From Pseudoalteromonas rubra (GTDB lineage: Bacteria > Pseudomonadota > Gammaproteobacteria > Enterobacterales > Alteromonadaceae), in NCBI RefSeq assembly GCF_005887115.1, contig NZ_PNCJ01000005.1:62001-126000 (forward strand): a stretch of 64,000 bases of DNA, written 5' to 3'. Positions 36,577 through 45,400 of the stretch are shown in pieces (the first letter of the stretch is position 1; every line of letters begins with the position of its first letter). The position numbers and the translations under genes were made by a program. The notes under the pieces are model-generated. The model had not been told where the DNA came from. It saw only the letters and a program-made list of their open reading frames with translations, and ran no database searches.

Positions 36577-37167
36577 TCAATAATCACCCAAAATTTCCCG
36601 AACACGATTTCTTAATGCCGGTACCACATCAGTCTCAAACCAGGGCCGTTTTCGCAACCATAATTGATTTCGAGGACTTGGATGAGGCAGTGCAAGCTGC
36701 CTGGGTAAACTCGATTGCCAATCAGAGACGGCCTGTGACACGTTAACAAAATCAGTTAGATGATAGCCTTGTGCATATTGCCCAATCAATATAGAAAATT
36801 CAACTTGCTCAAATATCTCAAGCAAAGGGGCTCGCCAAGTTTGCGCACAGATTTTAGGGGGAGGCAAATCACCGGATTTACCCTTACCCGGGTAGCAAAA
36901 GGCCATGGGCACAATTGCAAACAAGGTGGGATCGTAAAACTGAGTTTCAGTGACACCCAGCCAGTCTCTGAGTCGTTTTCCACTTGCATCATTAAAGGGC
37001 TTACCCGTTTTGTGCACAGTCATACTCGGGGCCTGACCTGCAATCAATATTTTGGCTGTCGGCAGTCCCTGGATCACAGGCCTTGGCTCAAAGGGCAGCT
37101 CACCCCGACATAAAGTACACTGCCGGACACGCTCAATGATATTCAAATCTGATCTCCTTAACCGCAT
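36577..37167 (-). CDS. Uracil-DNA glycosylase family protein
   Basis: 196 residues from the ATG at 37167 (208 from an ATG at 37203; neither has a clear ribosome site). Motif A is IAGQAPSMTVHKTGKPFND with the family GxAPs...GxPF pattern, and motif B is HPSPRN near the end. Four Cys (CTLC near the start, AFCYPGKG, KICAQTW) could hold an iron-sulfur cluster as in family 4/5/UdgX glycosylases. It excises uracil or related bases from DNA in homologues. Motif A has Ser-Met-Thr-Val in place of the usual Glu-Asp, so substrate choice may differ. Confidence 0.82.
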   Translation of the reverse strand: MRLRRSDLNIIERVRQCTLCRGELPFEPRPVIQGLPTAKILIAGQAPSMTVHKTGKPFNDASGKRLRDWLGVTETQFYDPTLFAIVPMAFCYPGKGKSGDLPPPKICAQTWRAPLLEIFEQVEFSILIGQYAQGYHLTDFVNVSQAVSDWQSSLPRQLALPHPSPRNQLWLRKRPWFETDVVPALRNRVREILGDY

Positions 37168-37301
37168 ATTATTACCAGACCAGTATATCAAGGGTCTATC
37201 CATTTAAAGAATACCCACCTGCATTTCATAAAATACCTGGCAGCTGATTTTTGGAATTTGATATTCCATCTGGCATTAATATTTGTACATTTAACGCATT
37301 T

Positions 37302-37320
37302 GCTAATGATAATTACTGTT
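37302..37320. promoter_or_regulatory. Probable Fur box upstream of the iron operon
   Basis: GCTAATGATAATTACTGTT matches the 19-bp E. coli Fur consensus at 14 of 19 positions by hand count, including the TAATGATAAT core. It lies 57-75 bp upstream of the first gene of the DUF3649/PepSY/DUF3325 operon, as expected for iron-repressed genes. Confidence 0.7.
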
Positions 37321-37376
37321 ATTTATAGCGCGATTCAGTAATAATTCGCCTCCCTATTTTTGATCAAAGAACAAGT

Positions 37377-37673
37377 ATGCCGATATCGTCTTACTTTGCT
37401 TATTTTACTGCCTATCGACTGAACGTCGTTGCCCGCTTTGCAACGGCTATTTTCGGCGGCTATGTGCTCACCGCGCTGTCCATCAGCGTGATGAGCTTGT
37501 TGCTGCCTGTTTCTGAAGTTGACGCCGTATTATTCAGTGTGTGCCTGAGTGTGCTCATTCACTGCCTTATTTTTATCGCTGTATTTGCAATAAAGCCACT
37601 ACGCTTCCTCTTCGCTGGACTGCTACTGCTTACGACATTGCAATGGATGCTGCTATTGATATTAAAAGGATAA
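37377..37673 (+). CDS. DUF3649 family iron-uptake membrane protein
   Basis: 98 residues with three hydrophobic segments. Family resemblance is to DUF3649 proteins, which are consistently found in Fur-regulated siderophore-uptake operons beside PepSY and DUF3325 genes, as here. The Arg-rich turn TAYRLNVVARFATAIFGGY after the first segment matches the family. The gene ends 2 bp before the PepSY start. Likely an inner-membrane component for handling ferric siderophore; exact role unknown. Confidence 0.8.
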   Translation: MPISSYFAYFTAYRLNVVARFATAIFGGYVLTALSISVMSLLLPVSEVDAVLFSVCLSVLIHCLIFIAVFAIKPLRFLFAGLLLLTTLQWMLLLILKG

Positions 37674-37675
37674 CT

Positions 37676-39241
37676 ATGAAAGACAGTTTTTTCCGCTCTA
37701 TGACCTGGTTACATACCTGGGTTGGGCTGCTTTTTTGCTGGCTGCTGTGGTTAGTATTTTTTGCAGGCACTCTGAGTTTTTTCCGCCAGGAAATCTCTTT
37801 ATGGAGCAAGCCAGAACTACACTCATATAGCAGTGAAGTACAAAGTTCGCAGCAAACGCTGCTGGATTATAGCTTCGAACGCCTGAATACAGAGGCACCT
37901 GACGCAGCACGTTGGTGGATCAGCCTGCCTTCTGAGCGCAACGCTCTGTTACGCGTTTCTCACTTACCTTACCCGGAGCCTGGTGAAAAAGCCAGCTGGG
38001 TAAACCACAATCTGGCGCCAGACAGCAAGGTACCTGTGACACCCAGAGAATCCAAAGGAGGCAGTTTCTTTTATAGACTGCACTTTGACTTACATTATAT
38101 GGATCGGACCACAGCACGCTGGATAGTATGTCTGGCTAGCTTGTTCATGCTAGTTGCCCTGATCTCCGGGATAGTGATCCACAAACGTATTTTTAAGGAT
38201 ATGTTCCAGTTCAGAGTCGGCAAAGGCAGCCGAAGCTGGCTGGATGGCCACAACCTAAGTTCTGTTCTGGCCTTACCATTTCACTTGATGATCACCTACA
38301 CAGGTCTGATCACACTCATATTCACGTTATTCCCCTATCCGGCGCAGACCGTCTATGAAGGTGGGGTAAAGGAATTCAGAAAAGAATTCTATCCGGAGCG
38401 GCAACGCCCAGAGCTGAGCCACCAACCTCTGACCAGCCCAGCATTTTCCGAGTCTCTGGATCACTTTTTTACTAACTGGCCGGAGCAACCCATTTCACGC
38501 ATCATCATAGATCACCCTAAAGATGCCGCTGCTGTGATGAAAATTTACGGCGCGAATCGCAGTGAGATAAAAGATGAACAAGCGGTGTGGCTTTACTCTG
38601 GCAAAACAGGCGAACTACTCAATACAGTCCATCTGGAAGACAGTGCAGCAGCCCAATTGTATGGCGGTATGATAGCCATGCATACAGGTCGTCTTGCTTC
38701 CCCGGGTTTGCGTTGGCTCTACTTTTTATGTGGCCTTGCCGGCTGCGCTATGATTGCCAGTGGCTGTGTGATGTGGGCAAAGCGATTAAGAGAACGTCAG
38801 AAGCCGGCTCAACCAGCCAGCTTTGGTCTTAAGTTGGTCGAATCTCTCAATCTCGCGGCGATTATGGGACTACCGCTGGCAACCGCAGCATTCTTCTATG
38901 CTAATCGCCTGATCCCGGTAACGAACAGTGGCCGTGCAGATCAGGAAGTGTTGATGTTTTTCCTGACCTGGGCGGCCACAGCTCTGTTTGCCACGAAGTG
39001 GCGTAACACGCAAGGCTGGCGTACTCTGGCACTCATCAACGCCCTGGCCTGGCTAACACTACCACTGTGCAATGCGCTAACAACTCAAGGCAGTTTAATT
39101 AGTTACGTGAGTAATGGACAGTGGGCGCTGGCCATGTTTGATACTATGGCCTTGCTGGCCGCTGCGGTATTTTTCTGGCAAAGCAAACAGCTTCAGTCTA
39201 CACAGCAGCCACAGCGTGTCCGCAGGGAGCGTACTGCATGA
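37676..39241 (+). CDS. PepSY-associated transmembrane protein (ferric reductase-like)
   Basis: 521 residues. An N-terminal membrane segment (MTWLHTWVGLLFCWLLWLVF) and further segments near 165-185, 340-365, 415-440 and the C-terminus surround a large periplasmic region. This fits the PepSY_TM (PiuB-like) family implicated in reducing siderophore-bound iron; membrane His residues (LHTWVG, DLHYMD, LPFHLMITYTGL) may bind haem. The ATG at 37676 follows AAAGGATAAC; the frame from 37541 lies within the previous gene. A copy of the 20-bp dispersed motif is embedded at 38458-38477 and encodes DHFFTN. Its stop overlaps the next start as ATGA. Confidence 0.88.
   Translation: MKDSFFRSMTWLHTWVGLLFCWLLWLVFFAGTLSFFRQEISLWSKPELHSYSSEVQSSQQTLLDYSFERLNTEAPDAARWWISLPSERNALLRVSHLPYPEPGEKASWVNHNLAPDSKVPVTPRESKGGSFFYRLHFDLHYMDRTTARWIVCLASLFMLVALISGIVIHKRIFKDMFQFRVGKGSRSWLDGHNLSSVLALPFHLMITYTGLITLIFTLFPYPAQTVYEGGVKEFRKEFYPERQRPELSHQPLTSPAFSESLDHFFTNWPEQPISRIIIDHPKDAAAVMKIYGANRSEIKDEQAVWLYSGKTGELLNTVHLEDSAAAQLYGGMIAMHTGRLASPGLRWLYFLCGLAGCAMIASGCVMWAKRLRERQKPAQPASFGLKLVESLNLAAIMGLPLATAAFFYANRLIPVTNSGRADQEVLMFFLTWAATALFATKWRNTQGWRTLALINALAWLTLPLCNALTTQGSLISYVSNGQWALAMFDTMALLAAAVFFWQSKQLQSTQQPQRVRRERTA
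38458..38477 (-). repeat. Dispersed 20-bp motif copy inside the PepSY gene
   Basis: Minus-strand match to AGTTRGTAAANNNNNGATCY with all fixed positions present. In the coding frame it gives Asp-His-Phe-Phe-Thr-Asn. Confidence 0.75.
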
Positions 39242-39570
39242 TGTATCTGATCGCGACCTTACTGTGCTTCACCAGCTTCATGGCCTTCGCACTGGCTAAA
39301 ACACCGCACTACAAAGCCGTGTTTGGCACTCGACCAGAGCATGCGCTAAGTCGGCGCTACCTGATCATAGCGTGGATCATACTTTTACTAACATTGGTGA
39401 TAAATGTTAGTCAGGCTGCAGGATATGGCAGCCTGATGTTTTGCGGCCAGATGGCTTTCTCTGTATTGTTTCTGGCCTGTTTACTCACGTTTCGACCAAA
39501 GTGGATGAGATCACTATTTTACCTACTACCGGCCGCGATACTCCTGATTTCAATACTACACGCTGTATAA
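39238..39570 (+). CDS. DUF3325 family membrane protein
   Basis: 110 residues with three to four membrane segments. The loop RPEHALSRRYLIIAWIILLL is characteristic of DUF3325, the third member of this iron module. It starts in the stop codon of the PepSY gene (ATGA overlap), so it is co-translated. A slightly degenerate copy of the dispersed 20-bp motif (first base changed) overlaps positions 39375-39394 in a different reading frame from the other coding copies. Confidence 0.8.
   Translation: MMYLIATLLCFTSFMAFALAKTPHYKAVFGTRPEHALSRRYLIIAWIILLLTLVINVSQAAGYGSLMFCGQMAFSVLFLACLLTFRPKWMRSLFYLLPAAILLISILHAV
39375..39394 (-). repeat. Near-perfect dispersed motif copy inside the DUF3325 gene
   Basis: Minus strand reads TGTTAGTAAA-N5-GATCC; one mismatch at position 1. 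Reading frame here gives IILLLT rather than DxxFTN. Confidence 0.6.
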
Positions 39571-39574
39571 AATG

Positions 39575-39608
39575 TTAAGGGGCTGAAGCTTTTCCAGCCC
39601 CTTAAAAT
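39575..39608 (+). terminator. Terminator of the iron operon
   Basis: Perfect 11-bp stem (TTAAGGGGCTG / CAGCCCCTTAA) with a 9-base loop, 5 bp after the DUF3325 stop codon. Confidence 0.8.
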
Positions 39609-40281
39609 ATCATATATATCAAACTGTTAGCAAAGAACCCTCTAGAACAACTCACATAATTCAGAGCAAAAAATTACCAAGTTGCTCAAAAAGCACACGT
39701 ACGTCAAAGCGATTTTCATCCCAACTCCAGCCAAATCACATCCCACACTTAGTAAAAAAGCCAATCCATGCCAACTTTCAGGACTCGTTACTTAGTAAAA
39801 TAATGATCTCTGCGCCCAGAACTCCTTTTTAGTTGGTAAAAATACGATCTGAGAAATGAGAAGTTGGTAAATGAGTGATCTATGGTGCGATCCTGCAGTC
39901 TTATCAGTTAGTAAAAATACGATCCCAAACTGACAGTGCTATGTTTTATCATCCATTTATAGAGCAAATACCGCCAAAATACGCAGACAACGACCTAACC
40001 CTTATTCAGAATCAAGCACGGAACCTCATGAGTTGGTAAATTCTTGATCTGAGCCGGCTTAGTTAGTTATTTACTGATCTGAATACTGACCAAGTTAGTT
40101 AAATCGCGATCTATGCAGACTCATAAGTTAGTAAAATTGTGATCCATTGGCTGACTAGTGAGGTTTCATAGCCCGCTCAGATTGAGTTAGTAAAAACCCG
40201 ATCTCTATAGACAGATCCAACCGGTTGTTTGGTCCGTTTAATACACGTGTAAAGCAAAACAGATAGTTAAAAGGAGCTCGA
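39609..40281. other. Gene-free region with iteron-like array
   Basis: No plausible coding frame on either strand. The left third (39609-39755) shows nothing recognisable. From about 39757 to 40204 it holds the 20-bp repeat array listed separately. The last ~75 bp carry the ribosome site (AAAGGAG) of the SDR gene at 40282. No DnaA boxes, transposase remnants or tRNA were seen. Confidence 0.8.
39757..40204 (+). repeat. Array of nine 20-bp direct repeats (AGTTRGTAAA-N5-GATCY)
   Basis: Copies begin at 39790, 39831, 39862, 39906, 40031, 40061, 40093, 40126 and 40185, all in the same orientation; a more decayed one is at about 39757. Seven of the nine keep AGTTRGTAAA or differ at one base, the middle five bases vary freely, and GATC is invariant in all nine. 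The start-to-start steps are 41, 31, 44, 125, 30, 32, 33 and 59, several close to multiples of 31 bp (three helical turns). The spacers share no sequence. This looks like an array of protein-binding sites. Confidence 0.85.
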
Positions 40282-40989
40282 GTGAAAGTCTTAATTGTTG
40301 GCGGGTCAGGTGGAATAGGGCAGGCTCTGGTTAAGCGTTTTGCCAATACGCTGCCTGATACTCAGGTTTATGCAACATATAGAACCGCACAGCCCACTAT
40401 CACATTGGACAATGTAAGATGGATTCAAGTCGATGCGAGTAAGGAAAGCGATGTCAGTGACTTAGCAGGGCAGCTTCAACAGCTGGATATACTCATCAAT
40501 GCCACGGGGCTGCTGCATAGCCAGGATAAGCTACCAGAGAAGTCTATTCAGGAATTCGACCCCGATTTTTTTAATGAGAATCTGCAGGCAAACACAGTGC
40601 CGACTTTGCTGTTAGCCAAACATTTTGCCAAAGCGCTCAAAGCAAAACACCCGACTTATTTTGTTGCATTGTCAGCCCGAATCGGCAGTATTTCTGACAA
40701 CCGTTTGGGTGGCTGGATCAGCTATCGAAGTGCCAAAGCCGCCCTGAACATGGCGCTGAAAACCATTAGTATAGAGTGGCGTTATAAACTGCCACATTGC
40801 TGTGTGCTGTCATTCCACCCGGGTACAACCGATACCGCCTTGTCAGTGCCTTTCCAAAAAAACGTTCCTGCAGGCAAGCTGTTTACTGCCGATTTCGTGG
40901 CAGAAAGCTTGATAGACCTGATTCACAGTAAGCAAGCATCAGACAGTGGCGGCTTTTATAGCTATGATGGTTCAGCAATTACCTGGTAA
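40282..40989 (+). CDS. SDR family oxidoreductase (C-factor-like)
   Basis: 235 residues, short SDR. Gly-rich loop VGGSGGIGQALVKRF at the N-terminus, LINATGLLH replacing the usual NNAG, and the YxxxK motif as YRSAKAALNMA. The subgroup resembles the CsgA/C-factor-like SDRs. GTG start at 40282 with AAAGGAG 6 bases upstream. It stands alone directly downstream of the repeat array; nothing shows that the array regulates it. It ends 8 bp before a convergent small gene. Confidence 0.9.
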   Translation: MKVLIVGGSGGIGQALVKRFANTLPDTQVYATYRTAQPTITLDNVRWIQVDASKESDVSDLAGQLQQLDILINATGLLHSQDKLPEKSIQEFDPDFFNENLQANTVPTLLLAKHFAKALKAKHPTYFVALSARIGSISDNRLGGWISYRSAKAALNMALKTISIEWRYKLPHCCVLSFHPGTTDTALSVPFQKNVPAGKLFTADFVAESLIDLIHSKQASDSGGFYSYDGSAITW

Positions 40990-40996
40990 ACCATTG

Positions 40997-41296
40997 TCAG
41001 AACTTGAACGGGCCATACATCTGCACGTGTCCGTTCAGGCCGTTATGCACACTAATATAACGAGTCCAGGGCCCTATCTTATACAAATAATACCCCCTGC
41101 TATCAGAGGCCTCTTTATTGGCCACAGCACATACCTGCTCGGGTCGAATCTTAAACGTCCTGTTCGTTTTGGCTTCTTCAAAATCGGCACTAAGGAGCTG
41201 CTCATAGACGAACCGTTTGTCAGCAGCAGAACAATCAGCCGCACCTGCCATGCTCGTAAAGGAGGCCAGTAATCCCATAAATAGCAAAAATCTCAT
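40997..41296 (-). CDS. Small secreted protein of unknown function
   Basis: 99 residues from the ATG at 41296. Signal peptide MRFLLFMGLLASFTSMAGAA, then an ~80-residue mature chain with two Cys (ADCSAADKRF and PEQVCAVANK), probably disulfide-linked. A TTG four codons upstream was rejected. The mature part (KIGPWTRYISVHNGLNGHV) has no family I recognise. Divergent from the RND adaptor gene, so the ~77 bp between them, with a Fur-like site, may serve both. Confidence 0.75.
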   Translation of the reverse strand: MRFLLFMGLLASFTSMAGAADCSAADKRFVYEQLLSADFEEAKTNRTFKIRPEQVCAVANKEASDSRGYYLYKIGPWTRYISVHNGLNGHVQMYGPFKF

Positions 41297-41347
41297 GTTT
41301 AGTCGCAAATCGCATGCTTATTGGTCAAAAGACCCATAGAATTAAAT

Positions 41348-41366
41348 GAAAACTATTATCATTAGA
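41348..41366. promoter_or_regulatory. Fur-like site upstream of the RND pump
   Basis: On the minus strand the 19 bases read TCTAATGATAATAGTTTTC, matching the E. coli Fur consensus at 14 of 19 positions (hand count). It ends 7 bp before the adaptor ATG, so it would also overlap the ribosome site; a repressor here would block transcription start or elongation. Confidence 0.45.
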
Positions 41367-41373
41367 GGCTTAT

Positions 41374-42465
41374 ATGCATATTTCCGCACGCGTAATCGCA
41401 AGCGTCATGCTAATCACCACAATGTTGCTTTACTCACACTCGGGGTTAGCGCAAGCTACACTGGTTGAGGTTTACACACCCAGTGCCACAAAGCAACCCA
41501 GGGTGATGACCCTCAGCGGCTCCGTCGAAGCCAGACACAACGCACAATTGGCCAGTCAGGAGTCAGGGCTAGTACAGACCTTGCTCGTAGACGCAGGAGA
41601 CACCGTCAGTAAAGGCGATCCATTGCTAAAGCTGGATGCCACACTGGCAGAGTTAAATCTGGCACAGGCAAAGGCCGGTGCGCAGGCAGCCACGGTTTCG
41701 GTCAATGAGGCACAGCGTCTGTTGGATGAAGTTGCAGCCCTCTCCAAAAAGCAAAGTGTGGCACAAACGCTCATTGGCGAGCGCACCGCAGCACTGGCAA
41801 ACGCTAAGGCTGAACAGATAAAACAACAAGCTCTGGTTGCCCTGGCACAGGAAAGACTAAACCGTCATACGCTGTATGCCCCCTTTACAGGCGTAATAGG
41901 GCAACGTTCTGTGGATATGGGCGAATGGGTCACACCGGGTGATCAGCTCTTTACACTGGTCGCAGAGTCAGACTTGCGCATTGTGGTCAATGTCCCGCAG
42001 GAGTACTTTCCTCTGTTACGCTCAACCCCCAGGCTACCAGTTATGGTGACGCCCGATATCAATGCAGCTAAGCCCATCAAGGCTGAGATCAGTCGCATTG
42101 TTGCCGTCACAGATCCATCCAGCCGGACCTTTACGGCACACATAGATTTGACCGATACCATGTCAGTCCATGCTCAATTTACACCAGGCATGTCGGCCCA
42201 AGCTGACCTGCTCCTGAGTGCACAAGATGGTGCCGTATGGATCCCTAAAAAGGCGGTTAAACAGCACCCGGATGGCGGTAGCAGCGTATTTATTGCCAAC
42301 AACAATACAGCCAAACGTAAAATAGTGACCATTACAGCTTCACGACCAGACTATGTTGCAGTGACCGGCCTGACGGGTAATGAGTCGGTGATCACCACTG
42401 GTATCGAGCTATTAAAAGAAGGCACACAACTGCAAATCAGCGCCAGAGCAGGGAATCTACAATGA
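41374..42465 (+). CDS. RND efflux periplasmic adaptor (membrane fusion protein)
   Basis: 363 residues. Signal peptide, then a biotinyl-lipoyl half (LTLSGSVEARHNAQLASQES, VDAGDTVSKGDPLLKLDA), an alpha-hairpin of ~60 residues (LAQAKAGAQAATVSVNEAQR), the second lipoyl half LYAPFTGVIGQRSVDMGEWV, a beta-barrel domain and a membrane-proximal domain. It links the RND pump to an outer-membrane channel; no channel gene lies here. It overlaps the pump start by 4 bp (ATGATTG overlap region). A Fur-like site precedes it. Confidence 0.93.
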   Translation: MHISARVIASVMLITTMLLYSHSGLAQATLVEVYTPSATKQPRVMTLSGSVEARHNAQLASQESGLVQTLLVDAGDTVSKGDPLLKLDATLAELNLAQAKAGAQAATVSVNEAQRLLDEVAALSKKQSVAQTLIGERTAALANAKAEQIKQQALVALAQERLNRHTLYAPFTGVIGQRSVDMGEWVTPGDQLFTLVAESDLRIVVNVPQEYFPLLRSTPRLPVMVTPDINAAKPIKAEISRIVAVTDPSSRTFTAHIDLTDTMSVHAQFTPGMSAQADLLLSAQDGAVWIPKKAVKQHPDGGSSVFIANNNTAKRKIVTITASRPDYVAVTGLTGNESVITTGIELLKEGTQLQISARAGNLQ

Positions 42466-45400
42466 TTGAATCAGCGGTAAAACGCGGCACCTTAGTGGCC
42501 GTGGTGGTGCTGATCACCACCATTTTGGGTCTGGTATCCGCTTTGAACATTCCCGTTCAGATGATCCCGGACCTGGAAGTCAGAACCATTACGGTACAAA
42601 CGGGCTGGCCCGGTGCAACCCCGCAAGATGTGGAAAAAGAGATCCTGATAGAGCAGGAGCGTTACCTGCGCAGCTTACCGAACCTGCAGCGCATGATCTC
42701 GTTTGCCGAAATGGGCGAAGCGACTATAGAGCTGGAGTTCCCTTTTGGCGTTGAGGTCAACGACGCCCTGATCCGAGTAAACAATGCGCTCAGCCAGGTG
42801 CCCGCTTATCCCGAAAATGTCGATCAGCCACGGCTGTTTTCCAGTTCTTTCTCTAGTAACGCCTTTATGTTCTTCCTGCTTAAACCGCAAGCCGGCAATC
42901 CATTACAGCTGGACATGGATTTGCTGCGGGACTATGCCGAAGACTACATTCGGCCACGCATGGAAAGCGTCACAGGCGTCTCAGAAGTTCGTATTGGCGG
43001 TGGTGCACAACGACAAATCCAGATTAAGGTCGACGCAGCACGTCTGGCTCAACGTGGCATTAGTCTGAGCGACGTCAGAACCGTGATCCGCGACCGGAAC
43101 CGTGATACCTCTGGCGGTGATATCGAAAGTGGCGAAAGCCGTTATCTGTTGCGTGTGATTGGCCGCTTTGAGCAACTTAATGAACTGGAAAACCTGATCA
43201 TCAAACGTGATGGCAATGCCAATGTACTGCTCAAAGATGTTGCCAGCGTCACGCTGGACCACTTCGAAACCCGCGGTGTAAGCTATTCAAACGGCGAGCG
43301 TACTTTACGCCTGTCGGTACGACGCGAAAGTGGCTCCAATGTACTTGATATCAAAGAGCAGATGCTGCCAGTAGTTGAAGAAATTAACCAACAATTGCTC
43401 GCGCAAAATGGCCTGGAATTGAAATTACTGAGCGACGATGTCCGCTATGTAAAAAGCTCACTGGAGAACGTCTGGACCAATCTGGCGTTAGGTGCACTGC
43501 TGGCAACCCTGGTGATGTACTTCTTCCTGCGTTCTGGCCGCGCGACGCTGGTTGGTGTGATGGGGATCCCATTATGTACCATCGCAGCCTTTTTTGCCCT
43601 GATGAGCTTTGGCCGCACCATCAATGTTATCTCTCTGGCCGGGGTCGCCTTTGCTATCGGCATGACGGTGGACAACACCATAGTGGTGTTAGAATCTATC
43701 GTTCAGGCCAAACGTGAAGGGATCAGCCGACGCTTAGCTGCCATCAATGGCGTGAAGGAAGTCTGGCCTGCAGTACTGGCATCAACCGCCACCACAGTAT
43801 TGGTTTTCGCACCGATTTTATTTGTGCAACAGGAAGCTGGCCAACTCTACTCAGACATTGCGATTGCCATTTCTGGCGCCATCATTGCTTCCATGCTTGT
43901 GGCCATTTTTGTCGTCCCCGTCGCACTGGCAAACTTTGGTAAGCAGCAAGATCTGGAAGAAAAACGTCAAGTTGAATTGGGTACCTACTGGTTGAAGTTG
44001 TCACAGCTATTCACCCGCACGACCACCCAGGCACGCATTGCCAGCGCTGCGTTTATCGTGGTTATTATGGGTCTGGCCACAACTTTGATGCCAGCTGCCG
44101 AATATTTGCCAGAAGGTGAAGAGCCCAAGGCGTTCTCTATGATGATTGCGCCCCCGAACTACAACCTGACCGAAATGGAAAAAATTGGTACGGAACTGCG
44201 CGGCTATTTTGATGGCTTTGTGCAGGCAGATAACGCAGATTTTCTGGCAGGGAAGACTGATATGCCGCCACTGGAGTACTACTCCATGTCAGTGTCAGTT
44301 GGGCGGATCTGGTTCTTAAGTGCCCCCGTTGAACCTGAGCATATTAATCAGATGATGAACGCCATTACGGATAAATTCAGAAGTTACGAGGGCATGCGTG
44401 CGTTCTCTGCCCGAGGTTCGATTATTTCCAGCAATGATGGCGGTACACGTGCCGTGGCGGTCGATATTGCCGGTGCAAACATCACAGACCTCTATAGCGC
44501 GGCAGAAGCAGTCTATGCCGAAGCGGATAAATTGTTTGATAAGCCACAGATCAACTCTGACCCCAGATCACTGACACTCGACCAGCCACTCATCGAGATC
44601 CAGCCTCGCTGGGCAAGACTGGCTGAGCTGGGGCTGGATAACCGGGACTTTGGGTATGCCGTGGCTGCGATGAGTGATGGTGCTTATGTAGATGAGTTCA
44701 TCCTTAACGATGATAAAGTCGACATGTTCCTGTTCAGTGGCTCGGGCAATCGCCAGACCATAGAGCAGCTCTCCACAACACCTATCATCACCCCCAACGG
44801 ACAGGTGCTACCGCTCAATGCACTGGCCGATCTGGTTGAAAGTAAGAACAGTAATTCCGTGCGTCGTGTTGATGGTAACCGGACCGTCACCGTATACATC
44901 ATCCCACCGCGAGACGTTGCGCTGGAAACGGCCGAGCAAATTGTGCGTCAGCAACTGTTACCTAACCTCTGGCAACAGGGCAAGATTGCTCAGGGTATTA
45001 AGGTCAACATCAGTGGTGCCGCAGATCAGTTAGAGGCCACCAAAGCCTCTCTGTCTGGCAACTTCGTCATAGCACTGGTGCTGAGTTACCTGCTGTTGGT
45101 GGCCATTTTTACCCACTGGCGCTATCCGTTGTTTATCCTGGCAACCGTTCCTTTAGGCATGGCCGGTGGCTTACTAGGGCTGGTGACCGTTAATGGCATT
45201 AATAGCACCTTGTCGGCCATAGGGCTCAGTGCCTTCCATCAGCCATTTGATATGATCACTATGCTGGGCTTTTTGATCTTACTGGGCACGGTGGTGAATA
45301 ACCCCATCCTGATCGTCGACCAGACCCGTCGTTATGTGATGGAGCAGGGAATGAAGGTCAAAGAAGCGGTCCAGCAGGCCGTGGCAAAACGTCTCAGACC

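Noticed and set aside
39757..40204. CRISPR array
   Set aside because: Repeats are 20 bp with five variable inner bases, spacers are ~11 bp or irregular, and there are no cas genes.
39757..40204. Transposon end with multiple transposase sites
   Set aside because: All copies share one orientation, no opposite end or transposase gene exists in the window, and single copies occur inside unrelated genes.
39757..40204. Array of IHF sites
   Set aside because: On the minus strand the ATC-N6-TTA spacing resembles the IHF core, but the AA after ATC is not kept and the strongly conserved CTAACT lies outside the IHF consensus.
41581..41625. Motif-like stretch (AGTAAAGGCGATCC) in the adaptor gene
   Set aside because: Only three bases separate GTAAA and GATC instead of five.
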